A stretch of 64,000 bases of DNA from Chryseobacterium salivictor (GTDB lineage: Bacteria > Bacteroidota > Bacteroidia > Flavobacteriales > Weeksellaceae). Position 1 is the stretch's first letter. Every line of letters begins with the position of its first letter. The notes under the pieces were generated by a model. The model was not told where the DNA came from and made no database searches. It saw only the letters and a list, made by a program, of their open reading frames with translations. Shown here one piece after another: positions 42,844-52,844 of the stretch. Made by a program: the position numbers and the translations under genes. The DNA lies in contig NZ_CP037954.1 of the NCBI RefSeq assembly GCF_004359195.1, positions 1,922,001-1,986,000 of the forward strand, given 5' to 3'.

Positions 42844-44406
42844 ATGAAAAATTTCAGAATAAAAAATATTTCTATCGCAGTAGCCATTTTTGGCGCTTCG
42901 CTCACGATGACCTCTTGTATTAATGATTTAAGACAGGAACCCATCACCGAAGTTACCGCTGCAAGTCTTTATAAAGATTTTGGAAATTACAAAAACCTGT
43001 TGGCTAAATTATACGGAGGTTTAGCAGTAGGTGGACAAACTGCTGGAGACGGCAACGGAGATATCGCTGATATCGATGGTGGATTCTCCAACTATATGAG
43101 ACTATTGTACATCATGCAGGAAATTACAACTGATGAAGCCGTGATTGGATGGAATGACGGTACGCTGCCTGAATTTCATAAAATGACCTGGACTCCAGCC
43201 AATGAATTCAACAATGCAATGTACTACAGACTGTATACAGAAGTTGCTTTCTGTAATGAATTTATTAAAAACACCACTGATGAAATGTTGAGTCAGAATG
43301 GTATTTCAGGAGCCAGTGCTGATGAAGCAAAAGTAATGAGGGCTGAAGCGAAATTCATTAGAGCGCAGGCTTACTATCATTTGCTGGATCTATACGGGAA
43401 TGTTCCTTTCGTAGATGAAACTACTTTTGGTACTTTGCCAAAACAAATTTCCAGAGCTGAACTTTTCAAATATGTTGAATCAGAATTAATTTCTGCCGCA
43501 AACGATTTGAAAGCACCGAAAGCCAACGAATATGGCAGGGTAGACAAAGCAGCTGCGTGGACTCTTCTTTCCAGATTGTATTTGAATGCGAAAGTATATA
43601 CGGGAGCTGAAAGAAATGCAGATGTGATCGCCAATACTGAAAAAGTAATCAGTGCAGGGTATACTTTGCACCCAAAGTATGAAAATTTATTTCTGGCAGA
43701 CAACAACCTTAATAATCCTGAAAACATCTTTTCGATTGTGTATGATGGATTAAAGACCCAAACCAATGGTGGAACAACATTTATGGTTCACGCTGCAGTT
43801 GGTGGAACTATGGATCCTGCGGCTTTTGGTATCAATGGAGGTTGGGGTGGTATCAGAACTACTAAAGCTTTCGTGCAGAAATTTGAGCCTACCGATCTAA
43901 GAGGACGTTTTTATACAAGCGGCCAGTCTTTAGAAATTAATAATCTTGGTAACTTCAATGATGGATACGCTTTTATCAAATATAAAAACGTAAAAAGCAA
44001 CGGAGCTGTCGGAGCCCACGACAACTGGGTAGAAGCAGATATGCCTGTTTACCGGTTGGCCGATGTTTATCTAATGTATGCCGAAGCAGTCCTTAGAGGA
44101 GGCGGTGGCAGCATGAGCACAGCGGTGGGATATATAAACGACTTAAGAAAAAGAGCAAATGCATCTACGGTTACATTTATCGATCTTAACTTTATTTTAG
44201 ACGAAAGATCAAGAGAACTGTCTTGGGAAAATACCAGAAGAACCGATTTAATCCGTTTCGGTAAATTCACCTCGGCAACTTATTTATGGCCTTGGAAAGG
44301 AAATGCAAAAGATGGTATTGCTGTTGGCGAGTACCGTAATTTGTTCCCAATCCCGAACAATGATTTGGTTGTAAACAAGAATCTTGTACAAAATCCTGGT
44401 TATTAA
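42844..44406 (+). CDS. susD: SusD/RagB-family outer-membrane glycan-binding lipoprotein
   Basis: Surface lipoprotein that caps the SusC barrel and binds the glycan. 520 residues. Signal peptide with lipobox LTMTSC (Cys about 26), then INDLRQEPITEVTAAS. Tetratricopeptide-like N-terminal half: AEAKFIRAQAYYHLLDLYGNVPFVDE (about 167-192) is the SusD signature, followed by AWTLLSRLYLNA. The C-terminal RSRELSWENTRRTDLIRFGKF (about 458-478) is also typical. It is 12 bases from susC. Confidence 0.94.
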   Translation: MKNFRIKNISIAVAIFGASLTMTSCINDLRQEPITEVTAASLYKDFGNYKNLLAKLYGGLAVGGQTAGDGNGDIADIDGGFSNYMRLLYIMQEITTDEAVIGWNDGTLPEFHKMTWTPANEFNNAMYYRLYTEVAFCNEFIKNTTDEMLSQNGISGASADEAKVMRAEAKFIRAQAYYHLLDLYGNVPFVDETTFGTLPKQISRAELFKYVESELISAANDLKAPKANEYGRVDKAAAWTLLSRLYLNAKVYTGAERNADVIANTEKVISAGYTLHPKYENLFLADNNLNNPENIFSIVYDGLKTQTNGGTTFMVHAAVGGTMDPAAFGINGGWGGIRTTKAFVQKFEPTDLRGRFYTSGQSLEINNLGNFNDGYAFIKYKNVKSNGAVGAHDNWVEADMPVYRLADVYLMYAEAVLRGGGGSMSTAVGYINDLRKRANASTVTFIDLNFILDERSRELSWENTRRTDLIRFGKFTSATYLWPWKGNAKDGIAVGEYRNLFPIPNNDLVVNKNLVQNPGY

Positions 44407-44424
44407 TTATTAATAAAAGAAACA

Positions 44425-45558
44425 ATGAAAAATAATATATTTAAACATATTTTTTTGGCGGTTACCCTCATCTTAGGTTTGATATCATGTGACAATCGTG
44501 AAATTATTACCATAGATAATGTATCGTCGCCAATCGTGATGGATCTCTCTGCGAACAGTTTGGTTTTAGACAAAAACTTTCCCGGAAATCCTGCGCTTAC
44601 CGTAACATGGCAATCTGCGGCATACTCTGTGCCCACAGAAATTTCATATAGAATTGAAATAGCCGTAGATAAAGATTTCGCAAAACCTTATACTTTAGCG
44701 ACCGTTGCCGGGTCACAGAGAGCAGCTGCTTTTACCATGTTGCAGATGAATGATGCAGCTGCGGCAATCGGTTTGGTACCTAATGTATCGGCGAAAATGT
44801 TTATGAGAGTAATTTCTTTCTTAGGATCAGGACACTCTTTAGCAGCAACCTCTAATGTTACCTCGTTGATGGTTACTCCTTATGTTTTAACTTATCCTGA
44901 TTTTTATCTGGTAGGAGGAGCTACATATGTTGGATGGACTCCGGAAAAAGCTCAGATTTTATACAAAAAAGAGAATCTTTCTTACATCTATACCAATTTA
45001 CAGAGTGGTGAAAATTTCAGATTCTTAGGGCAGTTGGCTTGGGATGGAAAAAACTATGCTTTGAATACACCAGGTACAAAAGCGGGTAACCAATATTTCA
45101 AGCAATGGAGTGATGTTTTAACAAAACCAGATGGTGATGAAGAAAATATTAAATTCACCGGAGCCACTGGAGTTTACAAAATTACAATCAATGCAACACT
45201 GGGTGTTCAAACTATTGAATTAAAACAATCACCAATTGCAACTTATGATTTCCCGGAAATTTATTTGGTTGGAAATATCGCAGGTAACGGTTGGAATGAA
45301 ACTAATGCAATACCAATGACTACCATTGGGGACGGCGTTTATGAATTCACATCAACACTTGCAGGTGATACGGAATTCAAAATCTTAGGACAAAAATCCT
45401 GGGGTAACCTGGATTGGGGGAATATCTCCGGAGATGGAAACACTGGATTCGTTGGTCCGAAAGGAGATAACGGAAACATCAAATTTGCAGGTGATGGCAG
45501 TTCATACAAAATCACAGTGAACCTTAAAGCTGGAACTTATAAAATTATCAAAATATAA
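44425..45558 (+). CDS. SusE/SusF-family outer-membrane starch-binding lipoprotein (first copy)
   Basis: 377 residues. Lipobox LGLISC (Cys about 16), then DNREIITIDN. An Ig-like SusE N-terminal domain (about 30-150) is followed by two related carbohydrate-binding repeats, about 158-268 (DFYLVGGATYVGWTPEKAQI) and about 273-377 (EIYLVGNIAGNGWNETNAIP), both with W residues that would stack on sugars. It binds alpha-glucan at the cell surface, helping SusCD. It begins 19 bases after susD. Confidence 0.88.
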   Translation: MKNNIFKHIFLAVTLILGLISCDNREIITIDNVSSPIVMDLSANSLVLDKNFPGNPALTVTWQSAAYSVPTEISYRIEIAVDKDFAKPYTLATVAGSQRAAAFTMLQMNDAAAAIGLVPNVSAKMFMRVISFLGSGHSLAATSNVTSLMVTPYVLTYPDFYLVGGATYVGWTPEKAQILYKKENLSYIYTNLQSGENFRFLGQLAWDGKNYALNTPGTKAGNQYFKQWSDVLTKPDGDEENIKFTGATGVYKITINATLGVQTIELKQSPIATYDFPEIYLVGNIAGNGWNETNAIPMTTIGDGVYEFTSTLAGDTEFKILGQKSWGNLDWGNISGDGNTGFVGPKGDNGNIKFAGDGSSYKITVNLKAGTYKIIKI

Positions 45559-45600
45559 TTTTATAATCCAAAACTTTTTTTAATTATTAATTAAAACAAA

Positions 45601-47034
45601 ATGAAAAATATTTTAAAATTATTAATGGTGTTTTTGTTGCCATTGCTTTTAATCAACGCCTGTAGAGACGAGGCAGATCGGGACTGGACTTCTCCGGAAC
45701 CGTCTTTCAAACTCTACGACACTACGTTGGGTGCCAACACGCTTTATCCGTCGATGGAAAATAATCCGTTTATTTTAACCTGGGATAATGCTACTACAGG
45801 ATCCGGAAGTTATTCGGTGGTGATCTCTGCAACGTCAGACTTTAAAAATAAAGTAGAACTTGCAAAATCAGAAACCAACACGTTGAAAACAACGATTGGT
45901 GCTTTGAATACAGCAATGCTTCAGGCAGGACTTAGTCCTTATTTAGCGCAGAACGCGTATATAAGAATTGAAAGAGGAACCCAGGTTTCAAATGCTGTTT
46001 CATTCTCGGTAACTGCTTATCCGACAGGCAAACCGGTGATTACTAATCCAACTGCGGGTTCTGCTCTTGTTTTAGATGCAACCAAACCCACTGTTACGGC
46101 AACCACTTTCAAGTGGAGTGATTATACCTATGGAGTTAATGTCAGCTATAATGTGGAAATTGCAGCATCGGGATCAACCGCTTTTTTACTGGTAGGAAAT
46201 GTACAGAACTCTAAGGAATTGGCTGTGTCTAACTTTGATTTGAATGAGTTGGCCTCAAAACTTTCTTTGCCGGTGAATGTAGCTTCCAATGTTGATGTCC
46301 GGGTAAGTGCAACCTCAGAATCTTTAGGCGGTGTAATTACCAAGACTTCAGATGTGGTTACCTTTAAGCTGACTCCTTACAAGCCAGACTTTAAAGCATT
46401 ATACCTTGTTGGTGGTGGTACTGCTGTGCGCTGGGATGCTTCTAAAGCACAACTTTTATATCAAAATCAAAACATCTCCGAAATCTATACTTACTTAGAA
46501 AACAACGGCGAGTTTAGATTCCTGGGACAACAGGATTGGAATCCAATCAACTACAGTTTAAATGCTGATGGAATCAAGGATGGCTATAAATATTTTGCCA
46601 CATGGTCAAGTAATTTAGAAAAATCGGGTGACGAGAATATTAAATTCCTTGGAAACTCCGGAATGTATAAAATCACTATCGATCAGAACACGAAATCTAT
46701 CACGGTGACTCCTTCTGCAAATCCTGCCTTACCAACAAACGTTTACTTGGTAGGATCAATTCAAGGTTGGAACGCTGGTGCAGCGATAGCAATGGATCAG
46801 GTTGGTGACGGTGAGTTTGAATACACCATCGCAATTCCCGCCGATGGCGAATTTAAATTTCTTGGTCAGCAGGATTGGTCCGGTTTGGAATGGGGGAATA
46901 TTCACGCTGGTGGAAATTCTGGTTACCTCGGTCCAAATGGTGATAACAACAATATCAAGTATGCAGGAACTGGCGGTTTGTACAAAATTACAGCCAACAT
47001 CAAAATGGGAACTTATAAAGTGACTCCACTTTAA
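45601..47034 (+). CDS. SusE/SusF-family outer-membrane starch-binding lipoprotein (second copy)
   Basis: 477 residues. Signal peptide ending LLINAC (Cys about 21). Two Ig-like modules (about 30-140 and 145-255) precede two binding modules similar to those of the first copy: ALYLVGGGTAVRWDASKAQL (about 263) and NVYLVGSIQGWNAGAAIAMD (about 380). The extra Ig-like module makes it 100 residues longer than its neighbour. The paired arrangement suggests tandem duplication, as for susE and susF of Bacteroides. It is closed by a terminator at 47058-47087. Confidence 0.87.
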   Translation: MKNILKLLMVFLLPLLLINACRDEADRDWTSPEPSFKLYDTTLGANTLYPSMENNPFILTWDNATTGSGSYSVVISATSDFKNKVELAKSETNTLKTTIGALNTAMLQAGLSPYLAQNAYIRIERGTQVSNAVSFSVTAYPTGKPVITNPTAGSALVLDATKPTVTATTFKWSDYTYGVNVSYNVEIAASGSTAFLLVGNVQNSKELAVSNFDLNELASKLSLPVNVASNVDVRVSATSESLGGVITKTSDVVTFKLTPYKPDFKALYLVGGGTAVRWDASKAQLLYQNQNISEIYTYLENNGEFRFLGQQDWNPINYSLNADGIKDGYKYFATWSSNLEKSGDENIKFLGNSGMYKITIDQNTKSITVTPSANPALPTNVYLVGSIQGWNAGAAIAMDQVGDGEFEYTIAIPADGEFKFLGQQDWSGLEWGNIHAGGNSGYLGPNGDNNNIKYAGTGGLYKITANIKMGTYKVTPL

Positions 47035-47057
47035 AAAAAACCTGTTTTAAAAATTGA

Positions 47058-47087
47058 AACTGTTGCTTTTTAGCAGCAGTTTTTTTT
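47058..47087 (+). terminator. Rho-independent terminator ending susCDEF
   Basis: AACTGTTGC (47058-47066) pairs with GCAGCAGTT (47073-47081), one wobble, then T's. It separates the binding-protein genes from the GH97 gene, which should have its own promoter in the 165 bases that follow. Confidence 0.85.
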
Positions 47088-47253
47088 GTTTTTTAGGATA
47101 AAGAAGCCGTAAATAATTGTTTATTAATGGCATTTTCTCTAAATTTATTGATTCGAAAAGATCATGATGAAATCGCCAGTAATAAACTGTTTTAAACCCG
47201 CTGAAATGAACGCAGACTATTCCATATGATCTTGAAAAATTAAATATCTATCT

Positions 47254-49410
47254 ATGAAAAATATAAAAATATCCGTCCTTTTCCTTCTGTTAGGAAGTTT
47301 TTCCCTCAACGCACAATCCTTAAAATCTCCCGATGGAAAGTTTGAAATGAATTTTCAGTTAAAAGCCGGAGTTCCCTATTATGACCTTAAGTATCAGGGC
47401 AAAACAGTCGTTGAAGATTCGAAATTAGGATTAAGACTTTTGCGGGACGGTAATATTCAGTTCGCTTCAGAAATTGAAAATAAAGATCAGAAAGGAAAAG
47501 ATCTCGATAACGGTTTTACCAAAACTGCAGAAAAACGCGATTCCAAGAACGAAACTTGGGATCCGATCATGGGCGAGAAGAAATCCTATATCAATCATTA
47601 TAATGAATTAGTGGTTACTTTAAATCAAGACGCAAATGATCGACACATTATTGTGAAATTCCGTTTGTTTAATGATGGTCTGGGTTTCAGATATGAGTTT
47701 CCGGAGCAGAAAAACCTGAATTATTTCATTATTAAAGAAGAAGATTCAGAAATCGATTTGCCAACCGATATGAAAGCCTGGTGGCTTGCCGGTGATTACG
47801 ACTCTCAGGAATATCAAACCCAGACCACCAACCTTTCAGAAATTCCGGCAAAATGGCCCACTTCTTATGACGGAAATGCCTCCCAAACTTTAATTAAAAA
47901 TGCAGTCCAAACTCCTTTAATGCTAAAAAAAGAAGGAAAAGATCAATTGTATGTTAATATTTCAGAGGCAGCGGTCATCAATTATCCGGCATCAAATCTC
48001 GAACTCGATGCTACGAATTTTAAATTTAAAATGCATTTAACGCCAGACGGTCAAGGTGCAAAAGGCTATATCCAGACGCCGGCCGTTTCTCCCTGGAGAA
48101 CGATTATCGTGTCACCAAAAGCCGAAGAAGTTCTCGCTTCAAAAATGATTTTTAATCTTAATGAGCCTACGCAATATAAAGACACTTCTTACATCAAGCC
48201 TACAAAATACATGGGCGTTTGGTGGGAAATGATTATCGGCAAATCGCAGTGGGCGTACTCCACCGCCAACAATGTTCATATTGGCAAAACCGATTTTTCT
48301 AAATTAACACCCAACGGGAAACATGCGGCCAACAATACCAAAGTAAAAGAATATATCGACTTCGCTTCTGCAAACGGTTTCGACGCTTTGCTCATCGAAG
48401 GTTGGAATACCGGTTGGGAAGACTGGTTCGGTCACAGCAAAGAATTTGTTTTTGATTTCATCACGCCATATCCGGATTTTGATATCAAAATGCTGAACGA
48501 TTATGCTCATTCTAAAAATTTAAAACTGATGATGCACCACGAAACTTCAGGTTCTGCGACGAACTATGAAAGATGGGCAGACGATGCATTTAAATTAATG
48601 AATAAATATGGTTACGAAGCCGTAAAAACAGGTTACGTTGGAAATATTATTCCACGCGGTGAGCATCACTATTCGCAATGGACGATCAACCATTATTTAA
48701 GAATTGCCGAAAAAGCCAACGATTACAAAATCATGGTCAATTCCCATGAATCCGTTCGGCCGACAGGTTTAAACCGTACATATCCAAACTGGATTGCCGC
48801 AGAAGCTGCCCGTGGAACAGAATTCGAAGCGTTCGGCGGAAATAATCCCGATCACCAAACCATCTTGCCATTTACCAGATTTATGGGCGGACCGATGGAC
48901 TACACACCGGGAATTTTCCAAACCAAACTCGATTATTATTTCCCTGGCGATACCCGATTTGTGAAAACCACTTTGGCGAAACAGTTGGCCCTTTATGTCG
49001 TGATGTATTCCCCGCTTCAGATGGCCGCAGATTTACCTGAAAATTATGCCAAACACATGGACGCTTTTCAGTTCATCAAAGACGTTGCCCTCGACTGGGA
49101 TGATACCAAAATTTTATCTGCAGAACCTGGTGATTATATTCACACTGCCCGTAAAACCAAAGGAAAAGATGAATGGTTTGTTGGCGGAATCACCGATGAA
49201 AATGCCAGAAATTTCACCGTAGATTTCTCTTTCCTGCCAAAAGGCAAAAAATACGAAGCTACTGTTTATGCTGACGGAGACGACGCTGATTACATCAAAA
49301 ATCCACAGTCTTATAAAATCTACAGGAAAACCGTAACCAACAAATCAAAGCTTCCGATGAAATTGGCGAGAAGTGGCGGTTATGCGATTTCGGTGAAAAT
49401 TTTGAAATAG
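47254..49410 (+). CDS. susB: Glycoside hydrolase family 97 alpha-glucosidase (SusB-like)
   Basis: 718 residues. Signal peptide MKNIKISVLFLLLGSFSLNA then the N-terminal beta-sandwich (SLKSPDGKFEMNFQLKAG). The barrel has GVWWEMIIG, DALLIEGWNTGWEDWFG (about 377), MMHHETSGS (about 428), MVNSHESVRPTGLNRTYPN (about 496-514) and ARGTEFEAFGGN (about 521). The Glu residues in HHE, SHE and RGTEFE are those of the inverting, calcium-dependent SusB type rather than the retaining type, which has Asp. It hydrolyses maltose and malto-oligosaccharides in the periplasm. Confidence 0.93.
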   Translation: MKNIKISVLFLLLGSFSLNAQSLKSPDGKFEMNFQLKAGVPYYDLKYQGKTVVEDSKLGLRLLRDGNIQFASEIENKDQKGKDLDNGFTKTAEKRDSKNETWDPIMGEKKSYINHYNELVVTLNQDANDRHIIVKFRLFNDGLGFRYEFPEQKNLNYFIIKEEDSEIDLPTDMKAWWLAGDYDSQEYQTQTTNLSEIPAKWPTSYDGNASQTLIKNAVQTPLMLKKEGKDQLYVNISEAAVINYPASNLELDATNFKFKMHLTPDGQGAKGYIQTPAVSPWRTIIVSPKAEEVLASKMIFNLNEPTQYKDTSYIKPTKYMGVWWEMIIGKSQWAYSTANNVHIGKTDFSKLTPNGKHAANNTKVKEYIDFASANGFDALLIEGWNTGWEDWFGHSKEFVFDFITPYPDFDIKMLNDYAHSKNLKLMMHHETSGSATNYERWADDAFKLMNKYGYEAVKTGYVGNIIPRGEHHYSQWTINHYLRIAEKANDYKIMVNSHESVRPTGLNRTYPNWIAAEAARGTEFEAFGGNNPDHQTILPFTRFMGGPMDYTPGIFQTKLDYYFPGDTRFVKTTLAKQLALYVVMYSPLQMAADLPENYAKHMDAFQFIKDVALDWDDTKILSAEPGDYIHTARKTKGKDEWFVGGITDENARNFTVDFSFLPKGKKYEATVYADGDDADYIKNPQSYKIYRKTVTNKSKLPMKLARSGGYAISVKILK

Positions 49411-49420
49411 GAAACTCCAC

Positions 49421-49453
49421 AAACCTTTGAGGTTTTTTAAACCTTAAAGGTTT
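49421..49453. repeat. REP-like palindrome upstream of the Y1-type transposase homologue
   Basis: Two 15-base units, AAACCTTTGAGGTTT (49421-49435) and AAACCTTAAAGGTTT (49439-49453), each itself near-palindromic and complementary to each other with one mismatch. Same motif family as the palindrome at 50071-50102. Confidence 0.75.
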
Positions 49454-49469
49454 CAATACAATTTCAGTA

Positions 49470-50066
49470 ATGGAAATAAAAGCTCCTTTTTACGAAAATT
49501 TTAAATTTGGACAGATTTATCATCTGTTTACAAGAGTGAATGGAAATGAGCTTATTTTTCGTAAAGAGGATAATTATGTTTATTTTCTGAAGCAAATTTC
49601 AAAATATTTGCTTCCCTACTTAGAGATTTATGCCTATTGTTTGGTTTCACAGCGTCTTAGTTTATTGGTTCGTTTTCGGCCGCAAAATGAGATTTTTAAT
49701 AATCTCGACTTACCTGAAAGAGAACTTTCAGCGGAAGAAGAGCATAAATTTTTAATGCAGCCGGTAAGTAATTTGCTCAATTCTTATTCAAAAGCATACA
49801 ACAAAATGTTTCAAAGAAAAGGTGCATTATTTATTGACTATATTAAAAGAGAAAAAGTAGATGAAGAGGAGCAACTTAAAGATATTTTCAAAGGAATTCA
49901 TCAGATTCCTTTACAGCACCGGTTAGCGAAAAGTTCTGAGGAATGGAAATATTCCTCATTTAATGCCTATTTAGTTCAAAATAAACCTACTAAAGTCAGC
50001 ATAAATTTCATGATGGAATTTTTTGAAAATACGCAAGACCTGATAAAGTTTCATAAAGTAAATTAA
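49470..50066 (+). CDS. Degenerate REP-associated tyrosine transposase (Y1/RAYT-like)
   Basis: 198 residues. The opening FGQIYHLFTRVNGNELIF and EIYAYCLVSQRLSLLVRF follow the pattern of Y1 transposases, where the second stretch should read YCLMPNHFHLLV and supply the HUH metal-binding pair. Here both histidines are gone (QRLSL), so catalysis is unlikely. The helix LLNSYSKAYNKMFQRKGALF (about 103-122), which in relatives carries the attacking Tyr, is kept. It lies between susB and susA-like genes, flanked on both sides by AAACCT-type palindromes within 20 bases. Confidence 0.75.
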   Translation: MEIKAPFYENFKFGQIYHLFTRVNGNELIFRKEDNYVYFLKQISKYLLPYLEIYAYCLVSQRLSLLVRFRPQNEIFNNLDLPERELSAEEEHKFLMQPVSNLLNSYSKAYNKMFQRKGALFIDYIKREKVDEEEQLKDIFKGIHQIPLQHRLAKSSEEWKYSSFNAYLVQNKPTKVSINFMMEFFENTQDLIKFHKVN

Positions 50067-50070
50067 ATCA

Positions 50071-50102
50071 AAACCTTATAGGTTTGCAAACCTATAAGGT
50101 TT
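50071..50102. repeat. 32-bp perfect palindrome downstream of the Y1-type gene
   Basis: AAACCTTATAGGTTT (50071-50085), GC, then the exact complement (50088-50102). Each arm is itself palindromic around TAT, so a double hairpin can form. Five bases after the transposase-like stop. It may also terminate transcription. Confidence 0.85.
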
Positions 50103-50115
50103 CCTAAAATAAAAG

Positions 50116-50949
50116 ATGATGAAAAGAACAATTTTATTTTTTATTTTATTCATGTTTTCCCTTCATGAGGCGCAAACCCATCGTTTTATTTATGAATTGC
50201 ATTTCAAAGGCGATTCTACAAAAAATAAAATGGATTCCATAAAAGTTATTTTAGAGGTAGGCAAAGAGGAAGTCAAGTTTTACGATATGGAATTTTTAAG
50301 AATTGATTCCATCCGAAAAAACAAAAATGAAAACTGGACGACCAATAGTACGTCTCAACAATTAATGAAGAGAAAAAAAGGAAGCAATACCCATCAGAAT
50401 TACAGAGACAATCTCTTTGATTATTAGCTCATTGAATCCAAAGATGAAATGAAATGGGAAATTTTTACTGAAACTAAAAAAAGCGCTGATTATCAATTGC
50501 AGAAAGCAGAAGTAGATTTCGGAGGAAGACATTGGGTTGCGTGGTTTTGCAATGAAATTCCAATTAATGAAGGACCTTATAAATTTCAGGGATTGCCGGG
50601 TTTAATTTTTGAAATTGAGGATACAGGAAATAATTATTCCTATAAATTAATCAATAGCAAGAAATTAGAAAAAGAACTCGACACCACGGAGTTTCTGGAA
50701 ACGCATTACGGGAATAAACCCATAAAAATCACCAACCAGAAGCTCAATGAAGTAAAACTTAATTATTACAATAATCCTTATTCATGGGCAATGACATCGA
50801 CTGGAACATGGAGTGTAAATTTCGGTGACGGAAAAATTTATAATAAAAAAGAAGATATACCTTATCTCACCAGGAGAACGCAGGAAGAACTTCGCAGAAA
50901 TAACAATCCGATAGAATTAGATATCGCCCTTAAATATCCTTTAAAATAA
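50116..50949 (+). pseudogene. GLPGLI-family protein interrupted by an in-frame amber codon
   Basis: Two open stretches in one frame, 50116-50427 (MMKRTILFFILFMFSLHEA, signal peptide) and 50428-50949 (containing GPYKFQGLPGLIFEIED, about 155-171 of the joined chain), are separated only by TAG at 50425-50427 after DNLFDY. Read through, the product is 277 residues, like the intact paralogue at 33012-33812 (266). A nonsense mutation is the simplest reading; base-calling error is the alternative. The GLPGLI motif itself is intact. Confidence 0.8.
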
Positions 50950-50961
50950 TATTAAATAAAA

Positions 50962-52818
50962 ATGAAAAAAATACTGTTATTTTTACTCTTTTCCGTTTTC
51001 TCTTTTGCCCAGATTCAAAAAGTAGAACCCGCATTCTGGTGGCACGGCATGAAAAATCCAGAACTTCAAATCTTAGTGTATGGAAAAAATATTTCAGGTT
51101 ATCAAATCGAACTTTCGGATCATATCAAAATAAAAGAAGTGACGAAAACAGAAAATCCAAACTATGTTTTCGTCACTGTAAATACTGATGAGATTAAAAA
51201 TTCTTCCTTTAAAATTAATTTTAAAAAAGGAAAGAAAACAGTTGATTCTTACACCTACGAACTCAAAAACAGGAAACCGGGTTCTGCCGAAAGAAACTCT
51301 TTTTCTTCAAAAGATGTGATGTATCTCATTATGCCGGACCGATTTGCCAACGGCGATCCATCCAACGATTCGCAACCCAGTTTAATTGAAAAAGTAAACC
51401 GCAATTTACCAAGTGGAAGACACGGCGGAGATTTACGTGGCATCATCAATAATTTAGATTATTTACAAAATTTGGGAGTCACCGCATTGTGGCTTACTCC
51501 GGCAAATGAAGACAATGAAAAACAGACTTCTTATCACGGCTACGCCCAAACTGATCTTTACAAAATCGATGGCCGGTATGGAACCAACGAAGAGTATCTG
51601 GAACTTTCCCGTGAACTGCAAAAGCGCGGCATGATGCTCATTCAGGACTATGTGACCAATCACTGGGGGATTTCACACTGGCTGATTCAGGATTTACCGA
51701 CCAAAGACTGGATTCACCAGTTTAAAGATGGTGAAGGGAAATACGGTTTCAAAAGATCCAATTACAGAACAACTTCTCAGTTTGATACCAATGTGGCGCA
51801 AATTGACAAAGATATTGCGCTGAATGGTTGGTTTGATACGACGATGCCGGATTTGAATCAGAAAAATCCGCTCGTATTGAAATATTTAACCCAAAATGCA
51901 ATCTGGTGGATCGAGTATGCGGAATTGGGCGGTTTGCGCGTTGACACTTATCCTTACAACGATAAAACTGCGATGGCAAAATGGGCAAAAGCGATTACCG
52001 ATGAATATCCGAAATTCAATATTGTAGGAGAAGCGTGGATGTACAATCCGGCTCATGTTTCTTTCTGGCAAAAAAACTCGAAGATTGCAGAGATTGAAAA
52101 TTACAACTCCAATCTCCCTTCTGTGATGGATTTTACCCTGTTTTCAGATTTGCCATCTGCTTTGAAAGAAGAGGACGGCTGGGACAAAGGAATGATTAAA
52201 ATCTATAATTCCTTTGGCAACGATTTCCTGTATCCGGACATTAATAATATTTTGGTCTTTTTCGAAAACCATGATACAGAAAGGTTTAATGAGATTTTCA
52301 AAGGCGATATCCGTTATTATAAAATGGCATTGACTTTAATGTCAACCGTTCGCGGAATTCCACAGATCTATTATGGTTCTGAAATCGGAATGCGCGGTGA
52401 TAAAAACAACGGTGGTGACGCAGAAATCCGGAAAAATTTTCCAGGCGGCTGGAAAGAGGATGCTCAAAATGCGTTCAATGCAAAAACCCAAACTCCGGAA
52501 CAGAAGGAATTTCACGGTTTTACCCAGAAACTGCTGAACTGGAGAAAAGGAAAAGACGTCATTCACAGCGGGAAAACCACGCATTATATGCCGGTTGATA
52601 AGGTTTATGTTTATTTCAGATACAATGATCATGAAAAAGTAATGGTCATTATTAATAACAATGAAAAAGAACAGAATTTAAATTTAAGCCGTTTCGCAGA
52701 ATCTTTGGACGGAATTTCAAAAGGAAAAGACGTAATTTCCGGAAAAGAATTTTCTGTTTCCCCACAAAATAAAATCACGGTTTCAGGAAAATCTTCACTA
52801 ATTTTAGAACTTCAATAA
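50962..52818 (+). CDS. susA: Glycoside hydrolase family 13 enzyme (neopullulanase/cyclomaltodextrinase type, SusA-like)
   Basis: 618 residues. Signal peptide MKKILLFLLFSVFSFAQ, then an N-terminal Ig-like domain with FWWHGMKNPELQILVYGKNI (about 26-45). Catalytic motifs in order: DYVTNHWG (region I, about 230), GLRVDTYPYND (region II nucleophile Asp, about 325), IVGEAW (region III Glu, about 356), FFENHDTER (region IV, about 433). Splits alpha-1,4-linked glucans into maltose and maltotriose in the periplasm or at the outer membrane. It is in the same direction as the rest of the locus. Confidence 0.94.
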   Translation: MKKILLFLLFSVFSFAQIQKVEPAFWWHGMKNPELQILVYGKNISGYQIELSDHIKIKEVTKTENPNYVFVTVNTDEIKNSSFKINFKKGKKTVDSYTYELKNRKPGSAERNSFSSKDVMYLIMPDRFANGDPSNDSQPSLIEKVNRNLPSGRHGGDLRGIINNLDYLQNLGVTALWLTPANEDNEKQTSYHGYAQTDLYKIDGRYGTNEEYLELSRELQKRGMMLIQDYVTNHWGISHWLIQDLPTKDWIHQFKDGEGKYGFKRSNYRTTSQFDTNVAQIDKDIALNGWFDTTMPDLNQKNPLVLKYLTQNAIWWIEYAELGGLRVDTYPYNDKTAMAKWAKAITDEYPKFNIVGEAWMYNPAHVSFWQKNSKIAEIENYNSNLPSVMDFTLFSDLPSALKEEDGWDKGMIKIYNSFGNDFLYPDINNILVFFENHDTERFNEIFKGDIRYYKMALTLMSTVRGIPQIYYGSEIGMRGDKNNGGDAEIRKNFPGGWKEDAQNAFNAKTQTPEQKEFHGFTQKLLNWRKGKDVIHSGKTTHYMPVDKVYVYFRYNDHEKVMVIINNNEKEQNLNLSRFAESLDGISKGKDVISGKEFSVSPQNKITVSGKSSLILELQ

Positions 52819-52844
52819 AAAATAATTCGGTTAAGATTACAGTT

